64,000 bases of DNA, from assembly GCA_016787705.1 (NCBI GenBank), contig JAEUTP010000002.1, forward strand, positions 248,001 through 312,000, given 5' to 3'. Below, piece by piece: positions 1-9,207 of this stretch. The notes under the pieces were generated by a model, which had not been told where the DNA came from, made no database searches, and worked only from the letters and a program-made list of their open reading frames with translations. The first letter of the stretch is position 1. Each line of letters opens with the position of its first letter. Position numbers and translations under genes: made by a program. This DNA is from Bacteroidia bacterium. GTDB lineage: Bacteria; Bacteroidota; Bacteroidia; B-17B0; Aurantibacillaceae.

Positions 1-1
1 A

Positions 2-364
2 TTTGGCGGCGAAGGTTTTATTATGCAAAAGCTGGAAGGCGACGGAATGGCCTTTGTACACAGTGGCGGACACGTTATTGAAAAAACATTACAAGCTGGT
101 GAAGTTTTAAAGATAGATACCGGTTGTATTGTTGCTTTTACAAGCACTGTTAATTACGACATTCAATTTATTGGCGGCATTAAAAATACTTTGTTTGGTG
201 GCGAAGGCGTTTTTTACGCAGTGCTTCGCGGGCCGGGCAAAGTATGGATACAAACATTACCAATTAGCAGGCTTGCCGGAAGAATTTTATCGTATGGATC
301 AGGTTCCCGTAAAGAAGAAGGAAGTATTTTGGGAGGATTAGGAAATTTAATTGACGGGGATTAA
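2..364 (+). CDS. AIM24 / TIGR00266 family protein, 5' truncated by window edge
   Basis: The reading frame is open from base 2, so the true start lies left of the window. The visible 120 residues have the Gly-rich beta-strand repeats of the AIM24 (DUF124, TIGR00266) family: FGGEG occurs twice about 60 residues apart, then a [12 protein letters not shown] stretch and a short tail ending [10 protein letters not shown]. Members are small cytosolic all-beta proteins; the mitochondrial homologue AIM24 affects inner-membrane organisation, but the bacterial role is unknown. The gene is followed by the four-helix-bundle cassette. The family call is firm; no function is claimed. Confidence 0.8.
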   Translation, partial: FGGEGFIMQKLEGDGMAFVHSGGHVIEKTLQAGEVLKIDTGCIVAFTSTVNYDIQFIGGIKNTLFGGEGVFYAVLRGPGKVWIQTLPISRLAGRILSYGSGSRKEEGSILGGLGNLIDGD

Positions 365-370
365 TAGAAT

Positions 371-401
371 ATTTCTTGTTTTTAGTTTATAGTTTCTTGT
401 T
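371..401. repeat. Heptamer-periodic tract, left flank of four-helix-bundle gene
   Basis: The 31 bases just before the ATG at 402 split into 7-base units of the type TTTCTTG, TTTTTAG, TTTATAG, TTTCTTG. The tract runs right up to the start codon, so it forms the whole immediate leader of the gene. Its reverse complement recurs, diverged, at 808-841 on the other side of the gene (about 22 of 30 positions match by hand alignment). Confidence 0.6.
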
Positions 402-797
402 ATGTCAACCATTACAAAATTTGAAGATCTTGAAGTTTGGCAATTAGCTAGACAGTTAAATATAAAAATTTATCCGTTACTTCAATCTTTAAACGAAAAA
501 AGAAATTCCGAATTAAAAAACCAGCTTGATTCTTCTGCTTGTTCAGTAATGGATAATATTTCTGAAGGATTCGAGAGAGATGGGAATAGGGAATTTATCC
601 AGTTTTTAGCAATTTCAAAAGGCTCTTTAGGCGAAGTTCTTTCACAATTATATCGCGTTTTTAATAGAAATATGCTTGATAAAGAAGCGTTTGAAAACTT
701 ACAAAACGATTGTTTATTTTTAGCAGGTAAAATTGCTAAATTCATAACTTATTTAAGAAATACTGAATTTAAAGGAAACAAATTTAAAAAGGATTAA
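402..797 (+). CDS. Four helix bundle protein (23S rRNA intervening-sequence protein family)
   Basis: A 131-residue, all-helical protein with the family opening FEDLEVWQLARQL, a central SACSVMDNISEGFERD helix and KGSLGEVLSQLYR in helix 3. These are the hallmarks of the TIGR02436/S23 four-helix-bundle family, first seen encoded in 23S rRNA intervening sequences and later as free-standing genes, with the diversity-retroelement protein Avd as a relative. Biochemical function is unknown; small basic bundles of this kind are thought to bind nucleic acid. The ATG at 402 abuts a heptamer-periodic tract, and an inverted, diverged copy lies after the stop. The gene sits between the AIM24-family gene and parE like an inserted cassette. 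Base composition is not visibly different from its surroundings. Confidence 0.85.
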   Translation: MSTITKFEDLEVWQLARQLNIKIYPLLQSLNEKRNSELKNQLDSSACSVMDNISEGFERDGNREFIQFLAISKGSLGEVLSQLYRVFNRNMLDKEAFENLQNDCLFLAGKIAKFITYLRNTEFKGNKFKKD

Positions 798-807
798 AAT
801 ATACAAT

Positions 808-841
808 AACGAGGAACAAAAAACCTTAAACTAGAAACGTT
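808..841. repeat. Heptamer-periodic tract, right flank of four-helix-bundle gene
   Basis: This tract between the stop at 797 and the parE start at 845 is, on the minus strand, a run of 7-base units such as GTTTCTA, GTTTAAG and GTTCCTC. It is an inverted, diverged copy of the tract at 371-401. The parE start codon lies three bases beyond it, so parE has no other separate leader. Confidence 0.55.
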
Positions 842-844
842 GAC

Positions 845-2701
845 ATGGCAAAATCAAATTATACAGAAGACAATATACGATCGTTAGATTGGAAAGAGCA
901 CATTCGTACACGCCCCGGTATGTACATTGGTAAATTAGGAGACGGAAGCGCGTTTGACGATGGTATTTACGTACTCTTAAAAGAGGTGATGGATAACTCC
1001 ATTGATGAGTTTATGATGGGTGAGGGTAATAGAATTGACATTAACGTAAAAGAAGGTGTTGTTTCTATTCGCGATTATGGCCGTGGTATTCCCTTAGGTA
1101 AAGTAGTAGAAGTTGTTTCTAAAATGAATACCGGTGGTAAATACGATAGCGAAGCATTTAAAAAATCTATCGGGTTAAATGGTGTAGGTACAAAAGCGGT
1201 TAACGCTTTATCCATTAACTTTAGAGTTACTGCTTACCGAGATGGCCAGGCAAAAACTGCAGACTTCAGCAAGGGTGAACTGGTAAAAGAACACCGCTTA
1301 ACACAAACAAACGAAAAGAATGGAACATTGGTTGAGTTTCGTCCTGATGATACCATCTTTAAAAAATACCACTTCGTTCATGAGTACATTGATCGTATGG
1401 TATGGAATTATGCGTTCTTAAATACTGGTTTAACACTAACATTAAATGGTGTTGAGTATGTTTCTAAAAACGGGTTAAAAGACTTATTAGAAAAAAATAT
1501 TACCGGCGAAACATTGTATCCTATCATCCATTTAAAAGGTGAAGATATTGAGCTGGCAATGACACATAGTAACGAACATTTTTCTGAAGAATATTATTCG
1601 TATGTAAACGGTCAATACACTACACAAGGCGGTACGCATTTAGCAGCGTTTCGTGAAGCGGTTGTAAAAACTGTACGTGAATTCTACAAAAAAGAATTTG
1701 AACCGAGTGACGTACGTAAATCTATCGTAGCTGCTATTGCAGTTAAAGTGCAGGAGCCGGTGTTTGAATCGCAAACAAAAACAAAATTAGGAAGTAACGA
1801 AATTGCACCGGGCGGACAAAGCATTCGTAGCTTTATTGGCGATTTTGTGAAACAACAATTGGATAATTATCTTCATAAAAATCCTGAAGTTGCAAAAGCA
1901 ATTGAAGCAAAGATCTTAGCCAACGAAAGAGAGCGTAAAGAATTATCAGGTATTCAAAAACTGGCAAGAGAGCGCGCCAAAAAATCTTCGCTGCACAATA
2001 AAAAATTACGCGATTGCCGCATTCATTTAGATGACACTAAAGATGTACGCCGTTTAGAAACTTCTTTATTTATTTGCGAGGGAGATTCGGCGAGTGGATC
2101 AATTACCAAAACACGCGATGTAAATACCCAGGCCGTATTCAGCTTAAAAGGAAAACCTTTAAATTGTTTTGGCTTAGGAAAAAAAGTAGTTTACGAGAAC
2201 GAAGAATTTAATTTATTGCAGGCCGCTTTAAATATTGAAGACAGTTTAGAAGAATTAAGATACAATAATGTAATTATTGCAACTGATGCAGATGTAGATG
2301 GTATGCACATTCGTTTATTATTATTAACCTTCTTTTTACAGTTCTTTCCTGATCTTGTAAAGAATAATCACGTAAAAATTTTACAAACACCTTTATTCAG
2401 GGTACGTAACAAAAAAGAAACGGCTTATTGTTATAGCGATGAAGAAAGAAAGGCTGCAATAGCCAAATTAGGTCCAAAACCCGAAATTACCCGATTTAAA
2501 GGTTTGGGTGAGATCTCACCGGAAGAATTCAAGCATTTTATTGGAAAAGACATTCGTTTAGAACCTGTGTTAATTGACCAGAAAGCAAGTATAACGGAGC
2601 TTCTGAACTATTATATGGGTAAAAATACCCAAGGGCGCCAGGATTTTATTATTGAGAATCTGCGCCTTGAAAAAGACACTGAAAAAGAATTAATTGGTTA
2701 A
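845..2701 (+). CDS. parE: DNA topoisomerase IV subunit B (GyrB/ParE family ATPase)
   Basis: ATPase and TOPRIM subunit of a type IIA topoisomerase, which with ParC decatenates replicated chromosomes. At 618 residues it has the short ParE form without the large insert of many gyrase B proteins. GHKL ATPase motifs: [10 protein letters not shown] (about 48-57), DYGRGIP (78-84), [14 protein letters not shown] (110-123). The TOPRIM domain has EGDSASGS with Glu412 and the metal-binding DADVDG near 481-486; the C-terminal [12 protein letters not shown] motif is present. The ATG at 845 is the first start after the upstream repeat. The partner parC lies 3.6 kb downstream on the same strand with three lipoprotein genes between. 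ParE rather than GyrB is inferred from length and pairing with parC. Confidence 0.92.
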   Translation: MAKSNYTEDNIRSLDWKEHIRTRPGMYIGKLGDGSAFDDGIYVLLKEVMDNSIDEFMMGEGNRIDINVKEGVVSIRDYGRGIPLGKVVEVVSKMNTGGKYDSEAFKKSIGLNGVGTKAVNALSINFRVTAYRDGQAKTADFSKGELVKEHRLTQTNEKNGTLVEFRPDDTIFKKYHFVHEYIDRMVWNYAFLNTGLTLTLNGVEYVSKNGLKDLLEKNITGETLYPIIHLKGEDIELAMTHSNEHFSEEYYSYVNGQYTTQGGTHLAAFREAVVKTVREFYKKEFEPSDVRKSIVAAIAVKVQEPVFESQTKTKLGSNEIAPGGQSIRSFIGDFVKQQLDNYLHKNPEVAKAIEAKILANERERKELSGIQKLARERAKKSSLHNKKLRDCRIHLDDTKDVRRLETSLFICEGDSASGSITKTRDVNTQAVFSLKGKPLNCFGLGKKVVYENEEFNLLQAALNIEDSLEELRYNNVIIATDADVDGMHIRLLLLTFFLQFFPDLVKNNHVKILQTPLFRVRNKKETAYCYSDEERKAAIAKLGPKPEITRFKGLGEISPEEFKHFIGKDIRLEPVLIDQKASITELLNYYMGKNTQGRQDFIIENLRLEKDTEKELIG

Positions 2702-2726
2702 CAAACGTTAATTTCGGAAATTTTGA

Positions 2727-2734
2727 TAAATTTG
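2727..2734 (+). promoter_or_regulatory. Candidate Bacteroidota -7 promoter box
   Basis: TAAATTTG matches the Bacteroidota -7 consensus TAnnTTTG exactly and lies 50 bases before the lipoprotein ATG at 2784. No convincing -33 TTG is visible at the usual distance. It would give the lipoprotein genes a promoter separate from parE. Confidence 0.4.
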
Positions 2735-2783
2735 GAACACGGTTTGAAATGACCATACTATTATCCACAAAAAAAACATAAAA

Positions 2784-3359
2784 ATGAAAACGACAAATTT
2801 ACTTTTAATCCCGGCTATCGCAGTTCTAACTCTGGCAGGTTGTAAATCAAAAAAGACACCAATTCAAAAAGAAACTGGTGCAGTAGAAATCTCTGTACCA
2901 TTTAGCTCAAAAGAATATCGTTCAGATGAAGATAACTTCAGAGCAAAACAAGTTGGTAAATCTCCTGATCTTGCCACGGCTAAAAAAATTGCATTTCAAA
3001 ATGCTAAATCTGAAATGGCTGCTAACATTAACAGTACAATAAAAAGAGTTACCGATCAATATACTAACCAACGTACAGTTGGCAACACGCAGGAATTTGA
3101 AAATAAATTTGAAGAATTAGCCCGCGAAGTTGTAAACTTAGAAATCTCTAACGTTAGAGAAATTGGCGAAAAGATCTTTAAAGAAACTGATGGTTCATTC
3201 AGTTACTGGATTGCTATTGAAGCTGCTAAGAAAACTATTTTCGAAAAATTAGATTCTAAAATATCTAATGACGCTAAATTAAAGTTAGACTACGACAAAC
3301 AAAAATTCCAATCTATTTTTGATGCTGAAATGAAAAAATTAGCTGACGAAGGAAAATAA
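2784..3359 (+). CDS. LPP20-like lipoprotein
   Basis: A 191-residue protein whose N-terminus is a clear lipoprotein signal: basic start, hydrophobic core and lipobox LAGC with Cys20, followed by KSKK. The mature part carries the LPP20 type of pattern: a block of small residues and Ala/Lys helix around AKKIAFQNAKSEMAANINSTI, then a beta-rich part with SYWIAIEAAKKTIF. LPP20-like proteins are envelope lipoproteins with no fixed biochemical role. It is the first of three envelope genes between parE and parC; the third (4775-6184) has the same type of N-terminal domain. A strong terminator follows its stop, so it may be transcribed alone from the box at 2727. Confidence 0.7.
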   Translation: MKTTNLLLIPAIAVLTLAGCKSKKTPIQKETGAVEISVPFSSKEYRSDEDNFRAKQVGKSPDLATAKKIAFQNAKSEMAANINSTIKRVTDQYTNQRTVGNTQEFENKFEELAREVVNLEISNVREIGEKIFKETDGSFSYWIAIEAAKKTIFEKLDSKISNDAKLKLDYDKQKFQSIFDAEMKKLADEGK

Positions 3360-3372
3360 AAACATCTTAATT

Positions 3373-3402
3373 AAGAGCATCTCTAAGGGATGCTCTTTTT
3401 TT
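3373..3402 (+). terminator. Rho-independent terminator after LPP20-like gene
   Basis: A perfect 9-bp stem, AAGAGCATC at 3373-3381 with GATGCTCTT at 3389-3397, 7-base loop, followed by a T run to 3402. It lies 13 bases after the stop at 3359. An ATG at 3390 in frame with the next gene falls inside this hairpin, which argues that the next gene starts later, at the TTG at 3414. Confidence 0.85.
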
Positions 3403-3413
3403 ACCCGATTTTT

Positions 3414-4772
3414 TTGAAAAAATATTATCCCATATTTGCTTTAGCATTATTGCTTTTTCTTTCTGCATGTAACGGATCTAAAAAATATTTTAAGGCTGCC
3501 GAAAAACTTGAAAAACAAGGCCTGGTAAACGAAGCTGCTGAATATTATTTAGAATCTTTGCAAAGAAAGCCAACTAACGTAGACGCACGTGTTAAGTTAA
3601 AAAGTGTTGGCCAGAAATACGCATCGAATTTAGCCTCAGATTTTTTTAGAAATTTTAATACACAACAAGTTGAATCATCATTAGAAAGTTTTGAAAAACT
3701 TAAGGATTTTTCAGGAAAAACCGCCGCCTTAAATGTGGTAATGGATTATCCAAAATCTTATGAAGAGGATTACCAAAAAATGGTAGAGAGCTATTGCTCA
3801 AAAAATTATAACCAGGCATACAACATGGTTAATCAAAAAAAATATAGCGATGCGATTACATACATTAATAATGTAAAAAAATACAATCCAAATTATAAAA
3901 CAACCCAGCAATTAGAAACTACTTCTTATTGCGAACCATTATATCAAAGCGCTATTTTAAGCCTTGAGACTAAAAATTACGCAAATGCTTTAGTAACTTT
4001 ATCGAAAATAAAAAGCAGAACCGAAAATTATAAAGACTATAAAGAATTATATGACCTTTCGGCGGCACAACAAAGCAAAAGCTTTATTTTATTGCAGCCC
4101 AAAGATGCCGGCTTTGCAGCAGAAAAAGAAATTGAAGATTATTTGTTCAATAGCTTCAACCAGGTAGCAACTCAAAAATTCAACAACATTAAGATCATTA
4201 ACAACACGCCCTTCCAGGAGGGCGCCGGTGCAGATATCTTAAGCGGCAGCAACAATGTAGATCTTATTCAAGCTATAAGAAAAGCAACCGGTGCTGATTA
4301 TTTTTACACCTACGACGTTTCAAACAGAAAAGAGCTTAACACGGGCCCAACCAAAAACCCTTACACAGCTTACAACGAAGTAAAAACAAGAATAAACGAT
4401 ACGCTTATAAAAACAGAATACAAACCTGTAAATTATAATCTTGTAAAAGGATCGCGCACGTTTACCTACGATTATAAATACAAGATCATTAACGCCTTTT
4501 CTAACCAGATAGTTTCGACTCAATCACAAAATATGAGCAGCCAGGATGCCATGGAGTATAACGAATTTGCAAAAACTTTTAATTGCAACATGAACTCGCT
4601 TTTTCCTTATAATCCTCAGCAAACAGCAGCCGCAGCACAATACAATCCAAAAAACTGGCGCGGTATGTTTACTGCAAAAAACACTTTAAAATCATTTGAA
4701 GATCTTAAAAACGAAACAAACAATAAAACAGTTAATTTTTTCACAAATTCGGTTCTTAACAATATAAAATAA
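3414..4772 (+). CDS. TPR-containing envelope lipoprotein
   Basis: From the TTG at 3414 the product is 452 residues beginning MKKYYPIFALALLLFLSAC, a textbook lipoprotein signal with the lipid-bearing Cys at 19. An ATG at 3390 is in frame but lies inside the upstream terminator and would add eight residues before the signal, so TTG is preferred. Residues about 25-220 hold TPR-like helical pairs (EKLEKQGLVNEAAEYYLESL; YSDAITYINNVKKYNPNY; YANALVTLSKIKSR). The rest is alpha/beta, with ILLQPKDAGFAAEKEIEDY and an IRKATGADYFYTYDV segment, reminiscent of CsgG/LpoB-type lipoproteins, but that link is tentative. The next gene starts two bases after the stop, so the two are co-transcribed. Confidence 0.7.
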   Translation: MKKYYPIFALALLLFLSACNGSKKYFKAAEKLEKQGLVNEAAEYYLESLQRKPTNVDARVKLKSVGQKYASNLASDFFRNFNTQQVESSLESFEKLKDFSGKTAALNVVMDYPKSYEEDYQKMVESYCSKNYNQAYNMVNQKKYSDAITYINNVKKYNPNYKTTQQLETTSYCEPLYQSAILSLETKNYANALVTLSKIKSRTENYKDYKELYDLSAAQQSKSFILLQPKDAGFAAEKEIEDYLFNSFNQVATQKFNNIKIINNTPFQEGAGADILSGSNNVDLIQAIRKATGADYFYTYDVSNRKELNTGPTKNPYTAYNEVKTRINDTLIKTEYKPVNYNLVKGSRTFTYDYKYKIINAFSNQIVSTQSQNMSSQDAMEYNEFAKTFNCNMNSLFPYNPQQTAAAAQYNPKNWRGMFTAKNTLKSFEDLKNETNNKTVNFFTNSVLNNIK

Positions 4773-4774
4773 GC

Positions 4775-6184
4775 TTGAAAAAATTCATTTATATATTAAT
4801 AGCATTGCATGTTTTAATTGCCTGCAAAAGCAAAAAAGAAGTTGCTGTTGCTGCTACAGAAGTGAAGGTGCCAATTTGGGTGAGCAGCAGGCCAAACAAT
4901 GGTTTTAAATATGTTGGTATTGGTGTGGCCGATAAAGGCAAAAGCAGCAATTATCAAATGGAGGCGAAAAAAAATGCTTTATACGATCTTAGTTCAGAAA
5001 TTAAAGTGAACATTTCAAGCAATTCGGTGCTTTATACCGTTCAAAACAATAATAATTTTAACGAGAATTTTAATTCCCTTATCAATTTAACCAATAGCGA
5101 TAATATTGAAGGCTACCAGCTAATTGATTCTTACGAAAATGAAAAACAATATTGGATATATTATCAGTTAGACAAAGCAGAATATGCTAATCAAAAAGCA
5201 CAAAAAAAACAACAGATAATTTCTAAAGCAACTAACTTAATAAGCTTAAGCTTTAATGATGAAAAGAATAAAGATTTTTCTTCCTGCTTAAAAAAACGTA
5301 TCCAGGCATTTGGTGTATTAACTCCTTACCTAAGTGAAGAAATTAATTTTGATGCCACACAAACAAACGGCATTAAAAGTGTTTTTGATCTTACATCAGT
5401 AATTCAACAACAGTTACAATCTATCTCTTTAATGCAGCAAACCGATCTTCCGGTTTTAAAGCCTTACCAACAAACCTATGCCCCCTTAATGTATGGCTTA
5501 GAATTAAGCAACAATAAATCAGCTTTACAAAATTTTCCATTTATTGTTACAAGCGATGAAGAAAAAATTAAGATCAGCGAAAAAACAAGCACCAATAACA
5601 AGGGGCAATTACAATTAAAGGTAACTAATGTTGAACCCATCAATCAAACAGCAGCGTTTGCTTTAAGTCCGGATATATCAAGCCTTATGGGCTCAGATTC
5701 TTTAGGCCGAGCAGGCATTACGGTATTAAAACAATTCATTCAAACGCCATCACTAAAAGTACAGGCTCGGGTAAATAACATTAATATTTTTGTTACCGGT
5801 ACCGAGAAAAATTTTGGCAAGCCAACTAATTTAAATTTAATTGAAGGCATAATTAGCCAAAAATTTAACGGACAAGAAGTGCAAATAGTTAGCAAGCCTG
5901 CAGAAGCAGATTATATTATTGAATCGGTTGCCGAAACACAAGAAGATATTAGCAGTGATATTTTAGAGAGCAACTATAAAATTAAACTAGCGGCATTGGT
6001 TATTTCTTTACAGCTAAAAAATAATGTAACGCAGGAAGTTATTTTTAAAACACAGGTAAACGATGTATATGGTTATGCCAATAACCTTGAAAAAGCAGGC
6101 ATGAACGCCTACTCTAATCCAAAACTTAACACCAAGCTTTCTGAGGCGCTTTTCTTTTTAAAACGCAAAATATTGGTTTATTAG
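4775..6184 (+). CDS. Lipoprotein with LPP20-like N-terminal domain
   Basis: 469 residues starting at a TTG (4775) two bases after the previous stop; the N-terminus MKKFIYILIALHVLIAC is a lipoprotein signal with Cys17 and then KSKKE. The N-terminal third has a V/I-P-x-W start (KVPIWVSSRPNNGFKYVGIG), a helix EAKKNALYDLSSEIKVNISS and an YWIYYQLDKAEYANQK segment, the LPP20 pattern also seen in the gene at 2784. The C-terminal part (about 340-469) resembles the alpha/beta fold of outer-membrane assembly lipoproteins, with AEADYIIESVAET. I infer a paralogue of the first lipoprotein working with the TPR lipoprotein in one envelope complex. No enzyme motif is visible. Confidence 0.65.
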   Translation: MKKFIYILIALHVLIACKSKKEVAVAATEVKVPIWVSSRPNNGFKYVGIGVADKGKSSNYQMEAKKNALYDLSSEIKVNISSNSVLYTVQNNNNFNENFNSLINLTNSDNIEGYQLIDSYENEKQYWIYYQLDKAEYANQKAQKKQQIISKATNLISLSFNDEKNKDFSSCLKKRIQAFGVLTPYLSEEINFDATQTNGIKSVFDLTSVIQQQLQSISLMQQTDLPVLKPYQQTYAPLMYGLELSNNKSALQNFPFIVTSDEEKIKISEKTSTNNKGQLQLKVTNVEPINQTAAFALSPDISSLMGSDSLGRAGITVLKQFIQTPSLKVQARVNNINIFVTGTEKNFGKPTNLNLIEGIISQKFNGQEVQIVSKPAEADYIIESVAETQEDISSDILESNYKIKLAALVISLQLKNNVTQEVIFKTQVNDVYGYANNLEKAGMNAYSNPKLNTKLSEALFFLKRKILVY

Positions 6185-6260
6185 CAGTCATTTGTGAATA
6201 TTTCGTGTAGATTTTTCCTCTAAAACCTACTATTTCCAACTTTTTTGTTAATTCCTAATG

Positions 6261-6268
6261 TATATTTG
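6261..6268 (+). promoter_or_regulatory. Candidate -7 promoter box for parC
   Basis: TATATTTG matches TAnnTTTG exactly, 19 bases before the parC ATG at 6288. A TTTG lies at 6244-6247 but is closer than the usual -33 spacing, so only the -7 element is claimed. It suggests parC has its own promoter apart from the lipoprotein genes. Confidence 0.45.
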
Positions 6269-6287
6269 CAATTATTTTATTTTTTAG

Positions 6288-8945
6288 ATGAGCGATATTT
6301 TTGACGGAATGGATAAGGAGAACCACCACGAGGTGGATAAAATAACCCATGTAAGTGGAATGTTCAAGAACTGGTTTATTGATTATGCCAGTTATGTAAT
6401 ATTAGAGCGTGCTGTACCAGCCATGGAAGACGGCTTAAAACCCGTACAGCGCCGTATTTTACACAGCATGTGGGAGCTTGAAGACGGACGCTATAACAAG
6501 GTTGCCAACTTAATTGGTAACACCATGAAATATCACCCACACGGCGATGCTAGTATTGGCGACGCTTTGGTGAGCATGGGGCAAAAAGATCTTTTAATTG
6601 ACACACAAGGTAACTGGGGTAATATTTTAACCGGTGATTATGCTGCTGCGCCGCGTTACATTGAAGCACGTCTTTCTAAATTTGGCCAGGAAGTAATTTT
6701 TAATCCTAAAACCACCAACTGGGGTTTAAGCTACGATGGCAGAAATAAAGAGCCTATTACTTTGCCGGTTAAATTTCCGTTGGTTTTAGCACAAGGTGTA
6801 GAAGGCATTGCGGTTGGTTTGGCAACAAAAATATTACCACATAATTTTAATGAATTAATTGATGCTTCTATACAGGTTTTAAAAGGAAAAAAAGCAAGCA
6901 TCTATCCTGATTTTATTACAGGAGGTATAGCAGATTTTAGTGATTACAAAGATGGTTTACGCGGTGGAAAAATAAAGATCCGCGCACGCGTAAAAGAACT
7001 AAATTCTAAAACAATTATCATTTCCGAAATTCCTTTTGGTACAACAACAGGATCATTAATTGATTCTATTCTTGCTGCAAACGATAAAGGAAAAATAAAA
7101 GTAAAAAAGGTAGAAGATAACACAGCAGAAAATGTTGAGATATTGGTTCATTTGCAGCCTGGTATTTCTACAGATAAAACCATTGATGCTTTATATGCCT
7201 TTACCAATTGTGAAGTTAGCATTTCGCCAAACGCCTGCATTATTGAAAACGAAAAACCGCGTTTTTTAGGTGTAAGCGAGATCTTAAAAATTTCCACGCA
7301 TCAAACTTTAGCCTTGCTAAAACGCGAGTTAGAGATCGAGCAATTAGAACTAGAAGAAAAATGGCATTTTGCCTCTTTAGAAAAAATATTCATTAAAGAA
7401 GAGATGTATATTGACTTTAAAAAATATACAACCAAAGAAACTTTATACGAATATTTATACGAGCGCTTTAAGCCTTATAAGAAAAAATTAATTCGCGATA
7501 TAAATGATGAAGATCTTCATCGCTTAACGCAAATTCCAATGATCCGCATTACCCGCTTCGATAGTATTAAAGCCGAAGCGCAAATGAAGGAGTTGGAAGA
7601 AAAAATTGCAACGGTAAAAAATCATTTAGCAAATCTTATTGATTATGCTGTTGAATATTTCAAGAATTTAAAAAAGAAATACGGTACCGGTCGTGAGCGC
7701 AAAACAGAAACAAAACAATTAGAAACGATTGTTGCTACAGATGTAATTATAGCAAGCGAAAAATTATACGTAAACCGTACCGAAGGCTTTATTGGTACCA
7801 GTTTAAAGAAAGACGAATTTGTTACCGATTGCTCCGCACTGGATGATATTATTGCTTTTACCAAAGAAGGTAAAATGAAAGTATGTAAAGTAGCAGATAA
7901 AACATTTATTGGAAAAGACATTGTTTACGTTGCCATCTTTAAAAAGAATGATGAGCGCACTACGTATAACATGATTTATACCGATGGGCCTAAAGGCATC
8001 ACCTTTATGAAACGCTTTAATGTAACAGGCGTTACACGTGAAAAAGAATACGATCTTACCAAAGGCACGCCAAATTCTAAAGTGCATTGGTTTACCGTTA
8101 ACCCTAATGGTGAAAGCGAAAAAGTGATCGTGCATTTACGCGCGGTTCCCGGTTTAAGAAAATTAGAGATACCGGTAGATTTTGGTGAAATGGAAGTGAA
8201 AGCCCGCAGCGCCGTTGGTAATATTGTTACCAAGTACACGCTTAAACCTACTAACTCGGTAACGCTAAAAGAAAAAGGCGCATCTACCTTAATGGGTGAA
8301 GATTACTGGTTTGATGAAACAACGCACCGCTTAAACAAAAATGAAAAAGGAACTTATCTTGGTAATTTTAGCGGCGAAGATAAAATACTAACCGTTACAA
8401 GTACAGGTTTTTACCGCCTTTATACTTATGATCTTTTAAATCATTTTGATGAAGATATCATTATGATAGAAAAATATTTCCCTAACCAAACGCTTACCTG
8501 TATTTATTTTGACGGACAAAGCAAATCGTATTTTACAAAACGTTTTGCGCCGGAAAATATAACTACAAAAACTTTGATCATTACCGAGAATGAATTGTCG
8601 CGTATTGAATTGATCACCGCGCAAATTAATCCTATCATCGAGGTAAAATTCTCTAAAGAAAAAGGTGTTGAAATTCCTGAAGAAACCATTAACATGGTAG
8701 AGTTTAGTCCGATGGTAAATATTAAAGCCAAAGGAAAAAAATTAAGCTCTTATAAAGTAAAAGAAATTAGCTTAAAAGAACCGGAAGAAATAAAAGCGGC
8801 GCGCAAATTTTTAAAGAAAGATGCCGACGATGAAAAAACGGGATTATCACCTGTAGAGCTTCACCGCAGGGCAATGGAAAAATTAAGCAAGGCCAACAAC
8901 AAAGATTTTTTAGACGGTGATGGGCAAATAACGTTTGAGTTTTAG
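6288..8945 (+). CDS. parC: DNA topoisomerase IV subunit A
   Basis: DNA-cleaving subunit of topoisomerase IV, 885 residues. The GyrA/ParC core is clear: ERAVPAMEDGLKPVQRRIL (40-58), the winged-helix region GNTMKYHPHGDASIGDALV (77-95), and the catalytic tyrosine Tyr124 in AAPRYIEARL. A long coiled coil follows around 340-480, then the C-terminal beta-pinwheel. The C-terminus ends with a short acidic tail (DGDGQITFEF). It pairs with parE upstream. ParC rather than GyrA is inferred from the linkage to the short ParE and from the absence of an obvious GyrA-box; I did not identify one by eye. A hairpin with a T run follows the stop. Confidence 0.92.
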   Translation: MSDIFDGMDKENHHEVDKITHVSGMFKNWFIDYASYVILERAVPAMEDGLKPVQRRILHSMWELEDGRYNKVANLIGNTMKYHPHGDASIGDALVSMGQKDLLIDTQGNWGNILTGDYAAAPRYIEARLSKFGQEVIFNPKTTNWGLSYDGRNKEPITLPVKFPLVLAQGVEGIAVGLATKILPHNFNELIDASIQVLKGKKASIYPDFITGGIADFSDYKDGLRGGKIKIRARVKELNSKTIIISEIPFGTTTGSLIDSILAANDKGKIKVKKVEDNTAENVEILVHLQPGISTDKTIDALYAFTNCEVSISPNACIIENEKPRFLGVSEILKISTHQTLALLKRELEIEQLELEEKWHFASLEKIFIKEEMYIDFKKYTTKETLYEYLYERFKPYKKKLIRDINDEDLHRLTQIPMIRITRFDSIKAEAQMKELEEKIATVKNHLANLIDYAVEYFKNLKKKYGTGRERKTETKQLETIVATDVIIASEKLYVNRTEGFIGTSLKKDEFVTDCSALDDIIAFTKEGKMKVCKVADKTFIGKDIVYVAIFKKNDERTTYNMIYTDGPKGITFMKRFNVTGVTREKEYDLTKGTPNSKVHWFTVNPNGESEKVIVHLRAVPGLRKLEIPVDFGEMEVKARSAVGNIVTKYTLKPTNSVTLKEKGASTLMGEDYWFDETTHRLNKNEKGTYLGNFSGEDKILTVTSTGFYRLYTYDLLNHFDEDIIMIEKYFPNQTLTCIYFDGQSKSYFTKRFAPENITTKTLIITENELSRIELITAQINPIIEVKFSKEKGVEIPEETINMVEFSPMVNIKAKGKKLSSYKVKEISLKEPEEIKAARKFLKKDADDEKTGLSPVELHRRAMEKLSKANNKDFLDGDGQITFEF

Positions 8946-8959
8946 ATCGTAGATTTTTT

Positions 8960-9024
8960 AGCCACAGATTTCGCAGATGAACACAGATAAAATCTAATCT
9001 GTGTAATTCGTGAAATCTGTGGCT
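8960..9024 (+). terminator. Long hairpin after parC, terminator-like and repeat-related
   Basis: AGCCACAGATTTC at 8960 pairs with GAAATCTGTGGCT ending at 9024; the arms extend to about 28 bases with a few mismatches around an 8-base loop. TTTTTCTT follows at once, so it can end parC transcription. The arm motif (GCCACAGATT, ACACAGAT) belongs to the same broad repeat style as the palindromic element starting 18 bases later. Confidence 0.65.
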
Positions 9025-9041
9025 TTTTCTTACTACTTAAA

Positions 9042-9202
9042 TTAGCCACCAATTACACTAATTCTCACAAAAATTAAACAATATCCTAAACATTTTGATT
9101 TGTGCTATTTAATTTTTCTTAGGATAAATTATCCTAAGAAAAAAACTCCACTAATCAAAAGTAGATAAATAGTTTAGTGCTATTAGTGAAATTCGTGGCT
9201 AA
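9042..9202. repeat. Long intergenic palindromic element, copy 1
   Basis: A 161-base imperfect palindrome filling the convergent gap between parC and ruvC. Ends: TTAGCCACCAATTACACTAA at 9042-9061 against the complement of 9183-9202 (18 of 20 match). Centre: perfect 15-bp arms at 9113-9127 and 9129-9143 around one base, of the form TTTTTCTTAGGATAA. Sequence between ends and centre also pairs partly. The copy at 22731-22893 has the same ends, layout and inner TTTTGATT motif. No coding sequence inside. Confidence 0.75.
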
Positions 9203-9207
9203 AAAAT

